Shown: in pieces, positions 27,936 through 37,253 of the stretch
Layout of the letters: each line of letters begins with the position of its first letter
How positions within the stretch are numbered: position 1 is the stretch's first letter
Assembly: GCA_003141525.1 (NCBI GenBank)
Contig: PLML01000159.1
Span: 1 to 43,110 of the forward strand
Length of the DNA stretch: 43,110 bases
Source: Bacteroidales bacterium
GTDB lineage: Bacteria; Bacteroidota; Bacteroidia; Bacteroidales; VadinHA17
Reading direction: 5' to 3'
Notes under the pieces: generated by a model
What the model was told of the DNA's origin: nothing
Databases searched by the model: none
The model's input: the letters and a program-made list of their open reading frames with translations, nothing else
Translations under genes and position numbers: made by a program

Positions 27936-29057
27936 TCAGTTTAGGTTTACTCCATATTTTCTTATCACTTCAGGGTTTAATTCTATACCTAGACCAGGCG
28001 TTGAAGGAACCTCAACGAATCCGTCTTTTTGTACGAAAGGTTTGACAAGTAATTCCTTTCTTATAGCTGATTCGGTAACAGAAAATTCCAGAAATGGGAT
28101 ATCTGGAATAGCTGCGATCAAGTGAATACTGGCTGCCAAAAGTATACCCGTTTTAAAGGCATGGGGAACCATTTGAATATTATTATCAGCCGCCATCGCA
28201 GCTATTTTCTTTGCCTCGGTAAGCCCGCCACAGCGAGAAATATCAGGTTGAATAACATCAACACGGGATTCATTTATCAATCTTGCAAAAGCCAGCCTGC
28301 CACTTTCTTCTTCCCCTGTAGCTATGCGAAGTGTAGTCGATTCTGTAAGTCTTTTGTACCCTGCATAATCCTCAGCTGGGAGAGGTTCTTCCAGCCAGTA
28401 GATGTTTATTTGCTCCAAAGCCTTTGCAACATACATTGCCTGCTTCAGTTTATACCGTTTACCAATATCAATCATAATTTCCATATGATCTCCTGCAGTT
28501 TTTCTGGCCATTTCAATGAGCTGCAGGTCAAAATTGATATCATATCCGAGAGGTCCCCATCCGAATTTTATTGCAGTGAATCCTAAAGAAGCATATTTCT
28601 CCACCATACGTCTGACTTCATCCGGGTTACCTGGCATCAGCGCACTTGCATATGGCCTTACTCTGTCAGAATAACTCCCACCCAACAGTTTATGTACCGG
28701 TTTTCCTGTAGCTTTTCCCATGATATCCCAAATGGCCATATCAATACCGCTCATTACATGAATTACAGGGCCACTACGTCCATAGTAGTACGTTTTCTTC
28801 CACATGTCGTTCCAAATCTGTTCATAATCAAACGGATCGGACCCCATAACAACTTCTCTTAAACCATAACAAGTTCCATGTGACATATATGCGTCAACTA
28901 TAGCTTTTCCAACGATTGGAGCAGTATCAACTTCACCATAACCTGTAATCCCTTCATCAGTTTCAACTATAATGATTAAATCGTCCTGAGTGCCATCTGC
29001 TGCCGTAGAAATCTCGGGCAGTTTTAGCATGATAGCTTTAACATTTGTAATCTTCAT
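27936..29057 (-). CDS. Enolase-superfamily sugar-acid dehydratase or cycloisomerase (MR/MLE type)
   Basis: Abstracts the proton next to a carboxylate and then dehydrates or rearranges a sugar acid in the cytoplasm. The capping domain covers 1-130, the modified TIM barrel 135-373. Metal ligands are D197 (MIDIG), E223 (WLEEP) and E249 (TGEE). Acid/base candidates are K164 in IKFGWG and H299 in VPHAF, as in the mandelate racemase group, though the second Lys of the usual KxK is missing. Neighbours (SDR, RraA-type aldolase, transporter) fit a 2-keto-3-deoxy sugar-acid route. 3,6-Anhydro-L-galactonate cycloisomerase of agar metabolism belongs to this superfamily and a GH50 agarase lies nearby, so that is one candidate; fuconate, galactonate or rhamnonate dehydratase are others. 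Confidence 0.88.
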   Translation of the reverse strand: MKITNVKAIMLKLPEISTAADGTQDDLIIIVETDEGITGYGEVDTAPIVGKAIVDAYMSHGTCYGLREVVMGSDPFDYEQIWNDMWKKTYYYGRSGPVIHVMSGIDMAIWDIMGKATGKPVHKLLGGSYSDRVRPYASALMPGNPDEVRRMVEKYASLGFTAIKFGWGPLGYDINFDLQLIEMARKTAGDHMEIMIDIGKRYKLKQAMYVAKALEQINIYWLEEPLPAEDYAGYKRLTESTTLRIATGEEESGRLAFARLINESRVDVIQPDISRCGGLTEAKKIAAMAADNNIQMVPHAFKTGILLAASIHLIAAIPDIPFLEFSVTESAIRKELLVKPFVQKDGFVEVPSTPGLGIELNPEVIRKYGVNLN

Positions 29058-29085
29058 TCCTATTAATTAAATTTATATTATAATA

Positions 29086-30057
29086 CTATGAGTTAATCTT
29101 CCTCTTATTAAAAGTAATTTTTTTTGAAAATTCCACAAGGGTTTTTTCGTATATGGTTACCATAAGCGTGCTTATGAAAATAATAACTCCACCGATAATC
29201 ATCAAAGCAGAGATCTTTTCATTCAAAAGGGCTATCCCAAATAATGCTATGAAGAATGGTAATAAATAGTTGCCCAGGATTGCCTGTGTCACATCCAATC
29301 TTTTTAAAACATAAAAAAACAGTAATGCGGGAATTCCATATACAAAGAGACTTAGTTCGAGTATTCCGAATAGAGCTATTTTACCTGAGTGCAAAAAAAA
29401 CTGAATAGGATGAAAAGGTTCGACCCATATCAGTAAAGGGATACTGGCAATACTTCCAATAATGGAACAATAAACAAGTATTTCCAACTCTGTAAACTTT
29501 TTATCTACTAACAGTTTGCAATATGTATTGTAATATGCACAACATAAGCAGGCAAACAGAAAAATCATGTTTCCTAAAAAGTATTGCCCATGGAAAAGAT
29601 TGGATCCCGATATATCTGATATTGAAGTCATAAGAACTCCAGCAATAGCAAGTACAAAACTCACGATACGGATTAAATTTAATTTTTCTTTAAGCAAAAA
29701 GGAAGCTAAAATACCAACAAATACAGGAATCGCTAAGGTTATAATACCTGCATTAGCAACTATAGTTAACTTAGAACCCAACGTATAAGCATATTGCATT
29801 ATAAAAATCCCAATTAATCCTGGTAAAATAAAATATTTAATATCCTTCCACCTCCAGCGGAATTTTACATTTCTTTTTTTATTTTCAACCCAAAGTATAG
29901 GAAGAAAAATAATGGTGCTTATAATCATTGGTATAAATGCAACTGTGATCGCACCTAAACGATCGCCGATAAACCGTATTACAGGAACCTGGGTTGCCCA
30001 CAAAAAAATGATGATGATGATTAATCCCCAATCAATAGTTTTTTGCGATTTAAACAT
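29086..30057 (-). CDS. EamA/DMT-superfamily permease
   Basis: An inner-membrane transporter with about ten hydrophobic segments in two homologous halves (about 10-150 and 160-310), including the EamA-type re-entrant pattern around FLLKEKLN (first half) and ALLNEKIS (second half). Members export or import small metabolites such as amino acids and sugar-related compounds. It lies 28 bp upstream of the enolase-superfamily gene and 43 bp after the SDR gene, so it probably moves the substrate or product of that pathway. It is intact, unlike its frameshifted relative at 36194-37136; the two differ enough to be separate subfamilies. Confidence 0.88.
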   Translation of the reverse strand: MFKSQKTIDWGLIIIIIFLWATQVPVIRFIGDRLGAITVAFIPMIISTIIFLPILWVENKKRNVKFRWRWKDIKYFILPGLIGIFIMQYAYTLGSKLTIVANAGIITLAIPVFVGILASFLLKEKLNLIRIVSFVLAIAGVLMTSISDISGSNLFHGQYFLGNMIFLFACLCCAYYNTYCKLLVDKKFTELEILVYCSIIGSIASIPLLIWVEPFHPIQFFLHSGKIALFGILELSLFVYGIPALLFFYVLKRLDVTQAILGNYLLPFFIALFGIALLNEKISALMIIGGVIIFISTLMVTIYEKTLVEFSKKITFNKRKINS

Positions 30058-30100
30058 ATTTCTGATTAATAAATGATATAAACAACTTAATTTAAATCAG

Positions 30101-30871
30101 TCATTTGGGAGGTAATCCGGAGCCAAAACCACCGTCAACCACAACAGATGCCCCTGTCATAAATGATGCATCATCACCGGCCAGAAAAACAGCCACACGG
30201 GCCACTTCTTCAGGTTTCCCGATGCGCCATAAAGCATGTAATTTACCTGCATCTATCCTAGCCTGTGCAGGATCGAATTGTTCCTGAAAATATCCTTCTG
30301 CGAGTCCGGCATCGATATATCCCGGACAAATGCAGTTTACCCTTACTCCTTCGTGACCATGATCAATTGCCATTGCTTTAGTCAATCCTATTATGGCGGC
30401 TTTTGTAGTGCAATAACCTGCACACATCGGTTCAACAAAAAAACCGTTAACCGAGGACATATTCACAATATTGCCTCTGGTAATACGCAGATATGGAAGG
30501 AAGTATTTGGAACACAAAAATAATCCGCCGACGTTAATCGACATTTGAAGGTTCCATTCTTCAAAAGTAATATCTTCGACTGTTTTGTTTATCTGGATAG
30601 CAGCATTATTGATCAGTACATCAACCTTTTTAAAGGATTTGATAGTAAAATCCACAAGTTGTTTTACTGATTCTGGTTTTGAAACATCTGTTTTAAAAGC
30701 TATTGCTTTCCCATTGGTTTCCGTAATTTGCGTGACAGTTTCATCGGCTCCTTTCATATTAATATCTGCGACAATAATAACAGCTCCTTCTTTTGCTGCT
30801 TCTTTTGCACATGCCCGGCCAATACCCGAGCCAGCCCCGGTTACAACAATAATACGATCTTTCAGTTTCAT
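30101..30871 (-). CDS. SDR family NAD(P)-dependent oxidoreductase
   Basis: A classical short-chain dehydrogenase of 256 residues: cofactor motif TGAGSGIG (11-18), NNAA (89-92), Ser at about 140, and the catalytic Y153-x-x-x-K157 in YCTTK. D36 in VADIN, at the end of the second strand, favours NAD over NADP. In this operon it probably oxidises a hydroxyl of a 2-keto-3-deoxy sugar acid or of the free sugar, comparable to known 2-keto-3-deoxy-L-fuconate dehydrogenases. It is placed 11 bp after the RraA-type gene. Which hydroxyl it attacks is not readable. Confidence 0.9.
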   Translation of the reverse strand: MKLKDRIIVVTGAGSGIGRACAKEAAKEGAVIIVADINMKGADETVTQITETNGKAIAFKTDVSKPESVKQLVDFTIKSFKKVDVLINNAAIQINKTVEDITFEEWNLQMSINVGGLFLCSKYFLPYLRITRGNIVNMSSVNGFFVEPMCAGYCTTKAAIIGLTKAMAIDHGHEGVRVNCICPGYIDAGLAEGYFQEQFDPAQARIDAGKLHALWRIGKPEEVARVAVFLAGDDASFMTGASVVVDGGFGSGLPPK

Positions 30872-30882
30872 ATATCTTTCAT

Positions 30883-31569
30883 TTAAAGCGCTTTGTATTT
30901 ATTATAAACCTCACGTAATGATTTTCCAGCGAGCAGTTCCTTACGGGAAAGGTTTTCCCGGTTCACCTTTTCATTAGCTTTTTTAAACACCTCCTTTTCC
31001 ACGGCTTTTGGTACCACAACAATACCATCGAAATCGGCATATACAATATCTCCGGGATTGACAAGTACTTCGCCGCAACGAACCGGAACATCATAAGCAT
31101 TCACTATGGCACGGCCCTTGGAATCCAATGGTCTTATACCTGAATAATAAACCGGAAACCCCATTTTCATGATTTTCACACAATCGCGTATCTGGCTGTC
31201 ACAAACACATCCTGAGGCTCCATTACGTTTAGCTATCGTGCTCATAAGTTCCCCCCAGGGAGCATTAGTGCCACCATAATCTGTAGAATGAACGGCGACA
31301 TCATTTGCTTTCAGGGAATCCATGGCTTCGATCTCCAGACCATACGGATTAGCCTCTTGTATGTAATCAGTTTCCATCCACCGGAAAGTTCTTGCACGTC
31401 CAATGAAACCGCAATTTTCCGGATCGTGAAGAAGCGGCCTTAACCGCTGGTGCATAGCCTGATTACGAAACCCCAGCTCATCGAGGATATCACAGACTGC
31501 GGCGACATAAAGGTTTTGTTTAATGAAATCGAATAATTCATTATCGTTTTGAAGTTCTTTTATTTGCAT
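30883..31569 (-). CDS. RraA/HMG-aldolase family protein
   Basis: A 228-residue cytoplasmic protein with the family core: GRARTF (57-62), APWGELM (103-109), D124 and R128-D129 in CVCDSQIRD, and a C-terminal VYADFDGIVVVP. In class II pyruvate aldolases of this family (4-hydroxy-4-methyl-2-oxoglutarate aldolase) the D-x3-R-D motif holds the metal and binds substrate. RraA proper, the RNase E inhibitor, lacks aldolase function, but its gene does not occur in sugar operons. Beside a dehydratase and a dehydrogenase it most likely splits a 2-keto-3-deoxy acid into pyruvate and an aldehyde. Gap to the lipoprotein gene is 2 bp. Confidence 0.85.
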   Translation of the reverse strand: MQIKELQNDNELFDFIKQNLYVAAVCDILDELGFRNQAMHQRLRPLLHDPENCGFIGRARTFRWMETDYIQEANPYGLEIEAMDSLKANDVAVHSTDYGGTNAPWGELMSTIAKRNGASGCVCDSQIRDCVKIMKMGFPVYYSGIRPLDSKGRAIVNAYDVPVRCGEVLVNPGDIVYADFDGIVVVPKAVEKEVFKKANEKVNRENLSRKELLAGKSLREVYNKYKAL

Positions 31570-31571
31570 TA

Positions 31572-33455
31572 CTAATCGTATTTAACTGAAATATTATATG
31601 TAATACCCGGAGTAACAGTCACCACGGCATATTCAGATCCTTTTATTTTCCACCTTGCAAACTTCCTGATTTGTCCTTCAATTTCAATACTCTTGATTTT
31701 CAGATTGTCATGAACAACAGGCAGTAAAAATGTAAGTCCTGATGAATGCTTAAGGTTTGATGAAAGGTTAAATGTCAGCAGATGATCTGCCCATCTAAAT
31801 CCTGAAAAGGAAGCTTCATCTTTCATTTTCAGAAAATTAAGAAGTTTTAGTTCTGTCCAGACCGGGATGTTATTTTGTCTGGAGTAGGTTAACATCTTCA
31901 TTAAAGGCGATTTGGAAAAGTAATACTCATCGTTATGAGACTTCACACTTATAAATGAATACACTTCATTTTGCAGGCTCCTATCCATCAAGCCTTTAAA
32001 GCAGTTGAAAAATCCTTCAGGATCATGACTTTCGTTATATTCCTGATCGTATATTGCATTCAATTGTTGATAGACATTTATTGTTTTCCCTCTGCTGTCG
32101 GCAAATTTCATTACCAGTCCGCTTCCTGTAAAATTGCCCTGGTTTGTTCCCAGTGGTCCGAGATAATGTTCTCCCTGATTAGATTTCATATCATAATGGG
32201 CATAATTTATGTCCAGTTCGATTCCGTTCTTTTCTTCGAGATTTGCCTCTGCTCCAAATTCCTGTTTACCGTCAGCATTCTTTCCGCACCATACAAACCA
32301 GTGATTGACATTGGTACGCATAGGCAGTCCATAATTAGAGGCTATTTCACTTTTCCTTACTCTAAGCGCACTGTCCATCCTGTTCCATGTTGGATCTGCT
32401 GCTTCTTTTGTATCATCAGGATGTCCTGCTATTTCAAATCCTTTAGCGGTCCATTTATCAACCCAGGCTTTAGATACCTTATCAACTCCTAAAATATAAA
32501 GTGACATTTTCCCACCTAATGAATCAACATCCCGGAATTGTGGCTCAAAATCTCTTTCGCTTTTATACTCTCCATCATTTGTAAGTGTTACCAGACATTT
32601 CAAAGTATCAGGAAAATACCAGAAACGTGGCATTGGCATTTTATCTTCAATGAGGTTTTCAATGCAATGCGACAATAGCGCTATTTGCACATCGGCCTGA
32701 TTTATCTTGCTGTTTGAAGTATCGACCCAGCCATCAGTAAACAGATCCATGCTCCTCAGGCCAAGAATACCGTCCTTTTCCATACCTGCGAAAATGGGAT
32801 TTCCCTGCCTGGTCAGGACAATACTCCGGGGCAGGTTGTAAAGGAAAGCAACCGTTTGCCCTTTCTCGTAATTATTGCTGACAACAGCCGGATATCTTTC
32901 CTCTGAATTCTTACAAACCAACAGGTCAGCCAGAGACATGGCTCCGTTAAGAGTATAATAATCAGCTTCCCCATGAAATTGCAATAGAGCGGAAGGTAAA
33001 TCTTTACCTTGTTCCTGAGTAGTATCGATGTGGATATAACCCGATGAAATAGTTTTACCTGCAGGCTTGACGCCGAATAGTTCTGCAAAACGGAGATCGG
33101 TATGTATAGCGATCAGTTTTCCACCGTTTTTTACATATTCCTTTACCATATTGAGTCCGGTACTACTGATATTTGCCTCAGTCATGATTATCAGGTTAAA
33201 TTCTTCAAGATATGCTGTTGTAACATTTTCGTCGGTAAGGGAATCGACTACAAACTCATTAAATCCCTCTGTTTTAAGAATTTCTGCGATATAGTTGCCA
33301 AAATCAGAATCTGTCGATAATACTAGGACAGGCAGAACAGCCTTTTTAGGAGTGCAACTTATCAAACCAAAAAGTATGATTAAGAATACAGTGTTTGTGA
33401 GATACTTTTTCAATTTTTCAGATTTAAATGATATTTCAGTTTGTATTCTATGCAT
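31572..33455 (-). CDS. Lipoprotein with GATase-like and deacetylase-like domains
   Basis: A lipobox (LFGLISC, Cys at about 35) predicts a membrane-anchored lipoprotein; the signal is unusually far from the start, preceded by about 18 residues. Residues 40-230 resemble a type-1 glutamine-amidotransferase-like or ThuA-like flavodoxin fold (VLPVLVLSTDSDFGNYI, GGKLIAIHTD). Residues 290-540 look like a NodB-type polysaccharide deacetylase: LVTLTNDGEY replaces the usual TFDDGP, and AGHPDD replaces the HxxxH, so metal binding may differ. A short beta domain ends the protein. The ORF track starts at a GTG (33458); I prefer the ATG at 33455, 2 bp beyond the upstream stop. Role: perhaps removing an acyl group from the glycan; uncertain. 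Confidence 0.75.
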   Translation of the reverse strand: MHRIQTEISFKSEKLKKYLTNTVFLIILFGLISCTPKKAVLPVLVLSTDSDFGNYIAEILKTEGFNEFVVDSLTDENVTTAYLEEFNLIIMTEANISSTGLNMVKEYVKNGGKLIAIHTDLRFAELFGVKPAGKTISSGYIHIDTTQEQGKDLPSALLQFHGEADYYTLNGAMSLADLLVCKNSEERYPAVVSNNYEKGQTVAFLYNLPRSIVLTRQGNPIFAGMEKDGILGLRSMDLFTDGWVDTSNSKINQADVQIALLSHCIENLIEDKMPMPRFWYFPDTLKCLVTLTNDGEYKSERDFEPQFRDVDSLGGKMSLYILGVDKVSKAWVDKWTAKGFEIAGHPDDTKEAADPTWNRMDSALRVRKSEIASNYGLPMRTNVNHWFVWCGKNADGKQEFGAEANLEEKNGIELDINYAHYDMKSNQGEHYLGPLGTNQGNFTGSGLVMKFADSRGKTINVYQQLNAIYDQEYNESHDPEGFFNCFKGLMDRSLQNEVYSFISVKSHNDEYYFSKSPLMKMLTYSRQNNIPVWTELKLLNFLKMKDEASFSGFRWADHLLTFNLSSNLKHSSGLTFLLPVVHDNLKIKSIEIEGQIRKFARWKIKGSEYAVVTVTPGITYNISVKYD

Positions 33456-33457
33456 CA

Positions 33458-36181
33458 CTACCGTTTTATTTTGTCAGCATCCATGGCTATCTCTTCATAA
33501 ATAGCCCGTGCCTGAAGATATCTGTTCTGAACAGCATCCAGATCATGTGTAAAAAATTTGTTCCATGGTCCACCTGGAGAAGTGTTAGCTATGGTCTTGT
33601 TGATCCAGGTTATGAAATATCTGGCATCCTCAGCACTTGCCCTTACAGGAGCTTTGCCCAGAGTAATGTATACAGGAGCGGTATGTGACCTGTGGCCGGT
33701 ATCATCCATTCTGCGGGCGCATATCCAACTGCTCTCCTGTATTGGCACTCTTGCTTTAAGAATTATAGGTTCTCCAGGTTTGGACGTGCCTTTCTGTGTT
33801 GCAATCACTTTGCCGTTCAGAACAAGTTCTATTCTGCCAGTCTGTTCCGATATTGATGTCCATTTGACTTCAACACCAACCGTTGCTTTGTCTTTTAATT
33901 TAATCTCATCACCCGGCGTTGCAGTTCCATTTATTTTAAGGTCCAGAAATTCCTGGTGTCCGTTTGTTGTCACTACCGTTCTGCCATTCTTAATACCTTC
34001 TATCCATTGTGTATATGTGAAGGGCTTATTTTTTACCTGAACATAGGTTAATAAAGAGCCAAAAGGCTCACTGTTATTACATGGAAAATCTGTTCCTGCC
34101 GCCCATCCAAGCCTGAATCCGCAATTCAACAACCTGTAATAAGCACTGACCGATGCATCATTTAACCATACATCTTCTGCCAGGAAATCAATTGTACCCA
34201 GGGCTGCTTCTACCGGAAAATCAATTGGGGTACAGCAATCAAGTGTAGCAGGTATGGAATCTTTAAGATATTGCATGTGGCAGAAACCCATAATGGCGTT
34301 TTGTTTTTTACCCCATTCCAGGATTTTATAAGGTGATTCATCCCATATCGTATTAGCTTCTTTTAGTCCCAGTAATACCAGATGTCCTCCAAGGGCTTTG
34401 TTCTCAAAAGTGGTACCGGCGGGGTCAAAATGCCACTCAGCATCATAATGGACTATTCTGCCTGGGATGGATTGAACAGCATCGGTCCCGTTTACTTTGG
34501 GCAGGTCAGTTTTACTGTCTTTCACTTCACCGTCTCCCATATCAGCCAGGACTGATATAACAGCAAGGTCATTAGGTTCCATCATTTTCGTGAATTCACT
34601 TTCTGCCAGTATTGTGGTTCCTTCTCCACAATTACGGTGGACGTGCATATCACCGGCATACCAGTCATCAGGTTCGGGCTTACTACCTGAAACATCAACA
34701 TGGGAAGAATCTGCAAAACCGATCAGGGTAAAAATACAGTTTGGCGGAAGAATCACATTCATAATATTATTCTTCAGAATTATGTTACCACCTTTATGAA
34801 AGTTCAGTACAGGGCTTGTACAAACCATCTCCAAACTATTTATAGCCGGCAGATTGTCAAGCATTCCATTGATGTTTATAGTATCCCTTCCTTTATTGTG
34901 ACCTACAATAACCAATTGCCCATCCGGATTAATAAAAGAACTAACAACCAGATTGCTGTCGTTAACTGTTGAGCCAACTCGTATTGCTCCGGGTTTTACA
35001 AACCTGAAGAGCTGGGCAAATTCATAGAATTGCTTCCTTGGTGTCCAGCTTCTTTTTGACGGTATATATTCGAGCATTGGCTTGCCCTCTTCAGGTAGCC
35101 AAAAGACCCAGTCATTAGGAGGAGTATCGCCATAGCCATTCCGCCTGGCATGCTGGTAAACGCAGTCAAATCCATCCCAAAAAATATAAGCTTTGGCATT
35201 ATCATCGAGCAGGCCAAGCATATTCCCTATACCGGCTGTTTCGGTTACCCAGAATGATTTGTTTGGATTCTCCGGCTTACTGATAATGTTTCTATAACTT
35301 TTTGCATTGTTGCCGTATACATGTACGCCCCAGCAGGCGAGCTTGCCCATCAGATATGAGTCCTTGACCATTTCGTCAAGACACAATGCGAATAAATGAT
35401 CACCCGCTGCGTCAGGAGCTATGAAACGGATGTCGCTCATGCCAATGGCATCGAGCTTTTTTGCCAGTTTTTTAATTACCCTGACAAACTGGACAGCGTC
35501 AGGCATATTCGGACCTTCAACTATTCCATCAGGATGACTAGCACCTTTGCTTCCAGATATTACATCTGTTTCATTCATAGGTGAGACCAATGTGAATTGA
35601 ACCTTAGCAGTATGTCGTGCATAATAGAGCAGTGCTGCTATTGACTCGACGAATTCGTCTTCCATTGCAGGGCTGATGGTGTAATCGGTACCACCCATCC
35701 AACTTCTTTTTGGGTTTTTTGCAGCCAGGGGGGCAGCAGCCGGTGGTGCGCCCATAAAACTGATAATTAGTCCGTCTGTTATTCCCTTTTGATTCAGATA
35801 TCGTAGAGTATTCCATACGCCCTGAAATCTTGCGTTTGAAAATACGCGGTTGTAATAAGTCCAGTTAAAAGTGTCAGGGTCGTTATTATCATTGACCTCT
35901 TCCCAATCGATCTCTTCGATTACGGCACGGAATATGGTGACACCTAGTGAATCAATAAGCCGGTCAATAGCCGATTGCACAACCGTAGCATCACCATACT
36001 TACCGTCATACCACCATGCAGTGTTTATATTTATGCCGAAACCATCCATTTGCTGGAACTTCTGAGTACCATCGATTTGTAAGTGTACTGAAGATTTGTT
36101 TACAATATTCTGAGAATAGGATTGCTTGTAAAAAAATAATTGAATTACCAGTAATGTCAGGAATAACGGATATCTTTTCAT
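33458..36181 (-). CDS. Fusion of GH30-like glycosidase and CehA/McbA (PHP-like) metallohydrolase
   Basis: A 907-residue exported protein (signal ending QSYSQ). Residues of about 30-490 form a clan GH-A barrel plus beta domain similar to GH30: DGFGININ (46-53), candidate acid/base E204 in SPMNETD, and nucleophile E314 in VTETAG. Residues 505-840 form a CehA/McbA-type PHP-like hydrolase: GDMHVHRN (H513 and H515), GGHLVLLGL (H600), GFCHMQ (H635), YYRLLNCGFRLG and AAGTD (D698), so metal ligands are kept. A helical tail follows. The glycosidase half is a paralogue of 37254-38660; both share VNDNNDP and NWTYY. Such a fusion could cut a glycosidic bond and also an ester or phosphoester on the same substrate. 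It is the second enzyme of the operon, with the EamA gene just upstream. Substrate is unknown. Confidence 0.85.
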   Translation of the reverse strand: MKRYPLFLTLLVIQLFFYKQSYSQNIVNKSSVHLQIDGTQKFQQMDGFGININTAWWYDGKYGDATVVQSAIDRLIDSLGVTIFRAVIEEIDWEEVNDNNDPDTFNWTYYNRVFSNARFQGVWNTLRYLNQKGITDGLIISFMGAPPAAAPLAAKNPKRSWMGGTDYTISPAMEDEFVESIAALLYYARHTAKVQFTLVSPMNETDVISGSKGASHPDGIVEGPNMPDAVQFVRVIKKLAKKLDAIGMSDIRFIAPDAAGDHLFALCLDEMVKDSYLMGKLACWGVHVYGNNAKSYRNIISKPENPNKSFWVTETAGIGNMLGLLDDNAKAYIFWDGFDCVYQHARRNGYGDTPPNDWVFWLPEEGKPMLEYIPSKRSWTPRKQFYEFAQLFRFVKPGAIRVGSTVNDSNLVVSSFINPDGQLVIVGHNKGRDTININGMLDNLPAINSLEMVCTSPVLNFHKGGNIILKNNIMNVILPPNCIFTLIGFADSSHVDVSGSKPEPDDWYAGDMHVHRNCGEGTTILAESEFTKMMEPNDLAVISVLADMGDGEVKDSKTDLPKVNGTDAVQSIPGRIVHYDAEWHFDPAGTTFENKALGGHLVLLGLKEANTIWDESPYKILEWGKKQNAIMGFCHMQYLKDSIPATLDCCTPIDFPVEAALGTIDFLAEDVWLNDASVSAYYRLLNCGFRLGWAAGTDFPCNNSEPFGSLLTYVQVKNKPFTYTQWIEGIKNGRTVVTTNGHQEFLDLKINGTATPGDEIKLKDKATVGVEVKWTSISEQTGRIELVLNGKVIATQKGTSKPGEPIILKARVPIQESSWICARRMDDTGHRSHTAPVYITLGKAPVRASAEDARYFITWINKTIANTSPGGPWNKFFTHDLDAVQNRYLQARAIYEEIAMDADKIKR

Positions 36182-36193
36182 GATTTTATTAAA

Positions 36194-37136
36194 TTATAAA
36201 GAGTTTTTAATGAATATGCTATTGGGAGGTTTTATGATCTTCTGTTCCCACAAAAGCAGGAATGCCCCTAATATAGCAAGGACAATGCCCGTAATTGGAA
36301 CCAGATAAATTCTCTCTTTTAAGGAAAATAAGCGCCAAAACGACGGTGAATACCTGTTGCAGCGTACCACCAATTGAACTTACCTTTGAGGCCTTGCCTT
36401 TAGCACGGTAAGCTGAATAAATAGCCAGAACGCCCAAACCATCAAGGAACCCTGCCGCTGATCCGAACCATAATGTTTTTTGTGGAAAATTAAAATCGAT
36501 CAGACCAAAGACAATAAAGCAAACCGAAACCAAAACAGAAGATATTACAAAACTTAAATAGGACCAACCGGTTGATAGATATCTGGAAATTACTTTTTGT
36601 AAAGCGCTGAATAATCCGAATAAGAGTAACGATAAAAATGCAAAAAGAAACCATACTTTCAATCCAGTCGTTTGAAAAATATGTAGCGGGTCATTGAATA
36701 TCTGAGATTGGCCTGACAGAAGAAGGATAGCAGGCATAATAATCAAGATCCCTAAATAATTGATCCAGTTCAGCTTTTCCTTAAAAATCAAAAGTGCTAT
36801 GATAATTGTTACCATTGGGTAAAGATTAGTAAAAGGTATCACCATAGCAGCCTGTCCTCCCATTTTAAATGACTGGTAAATGGATACATTGCCAAGCACG
36901 ACAAGTATGCTTGCGCCTATCCCTCCGGAAATAGCTTTTATGCTCACTTCCTCTATTTTGCAGCTTCGAATAACTAAAGGCAAAGTAAATAAAGCACCTA
37001 TTGTAAACATGAGATGAGTTATAAAAGGACTGACATCAATGGAAATAAACTTAGTTAATACACCCCATATTCCCCAACAAAACGCTGCAAGAATTGTATA
37101 TACAAGCCAAATCCTTTCTTTTAAATACTTAATCAT
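36194..37136 (-). pseudogene. EamA/DMT-superfamily permease with C-terminal frameshift
   Basis: An inner-membrane permease of ten segments with EamA halves, intact through FTVVLALIFLK. In the ORF-track frame the end then reads RENLSGSNYGHCPCYIRG, which is not membrane-like. Reading one base earlier gives KERIYLVPITGIVLAILGAF, LLLWEQKIIK and a stop at 36194, which is exactly the missing tenth helix. The shift falls at a run of four T (36317-36320, plus strand), so one base is extra there. It may be a true mutation, a slippage site or a sequence error. With the correction the gap to the fusion gene is 12 bp. If real, the transporter lacks its last helix and may be inactive. Confidence 0.8.
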
Positions 37137-37253
37137 TATATCTTATTTAAAAAACCCCATCTGATCCTGCTTCCTTCTATCATGGAATTTGAGCACCTGG
37201 GGGAAAATATCAATTATTTCTTGTTTGCATATTCCAGAGCCAGTTTCAGGATC

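Noticed and set aside
37137-37253. Frame ending EIVNKILKLALEYANKK between the EamA and GH30-like genes
   Set aside because: It looks like a protein C-terminus, but it is only about 17 codons, overlaps the GH30-like stop and matches nothing I can name.
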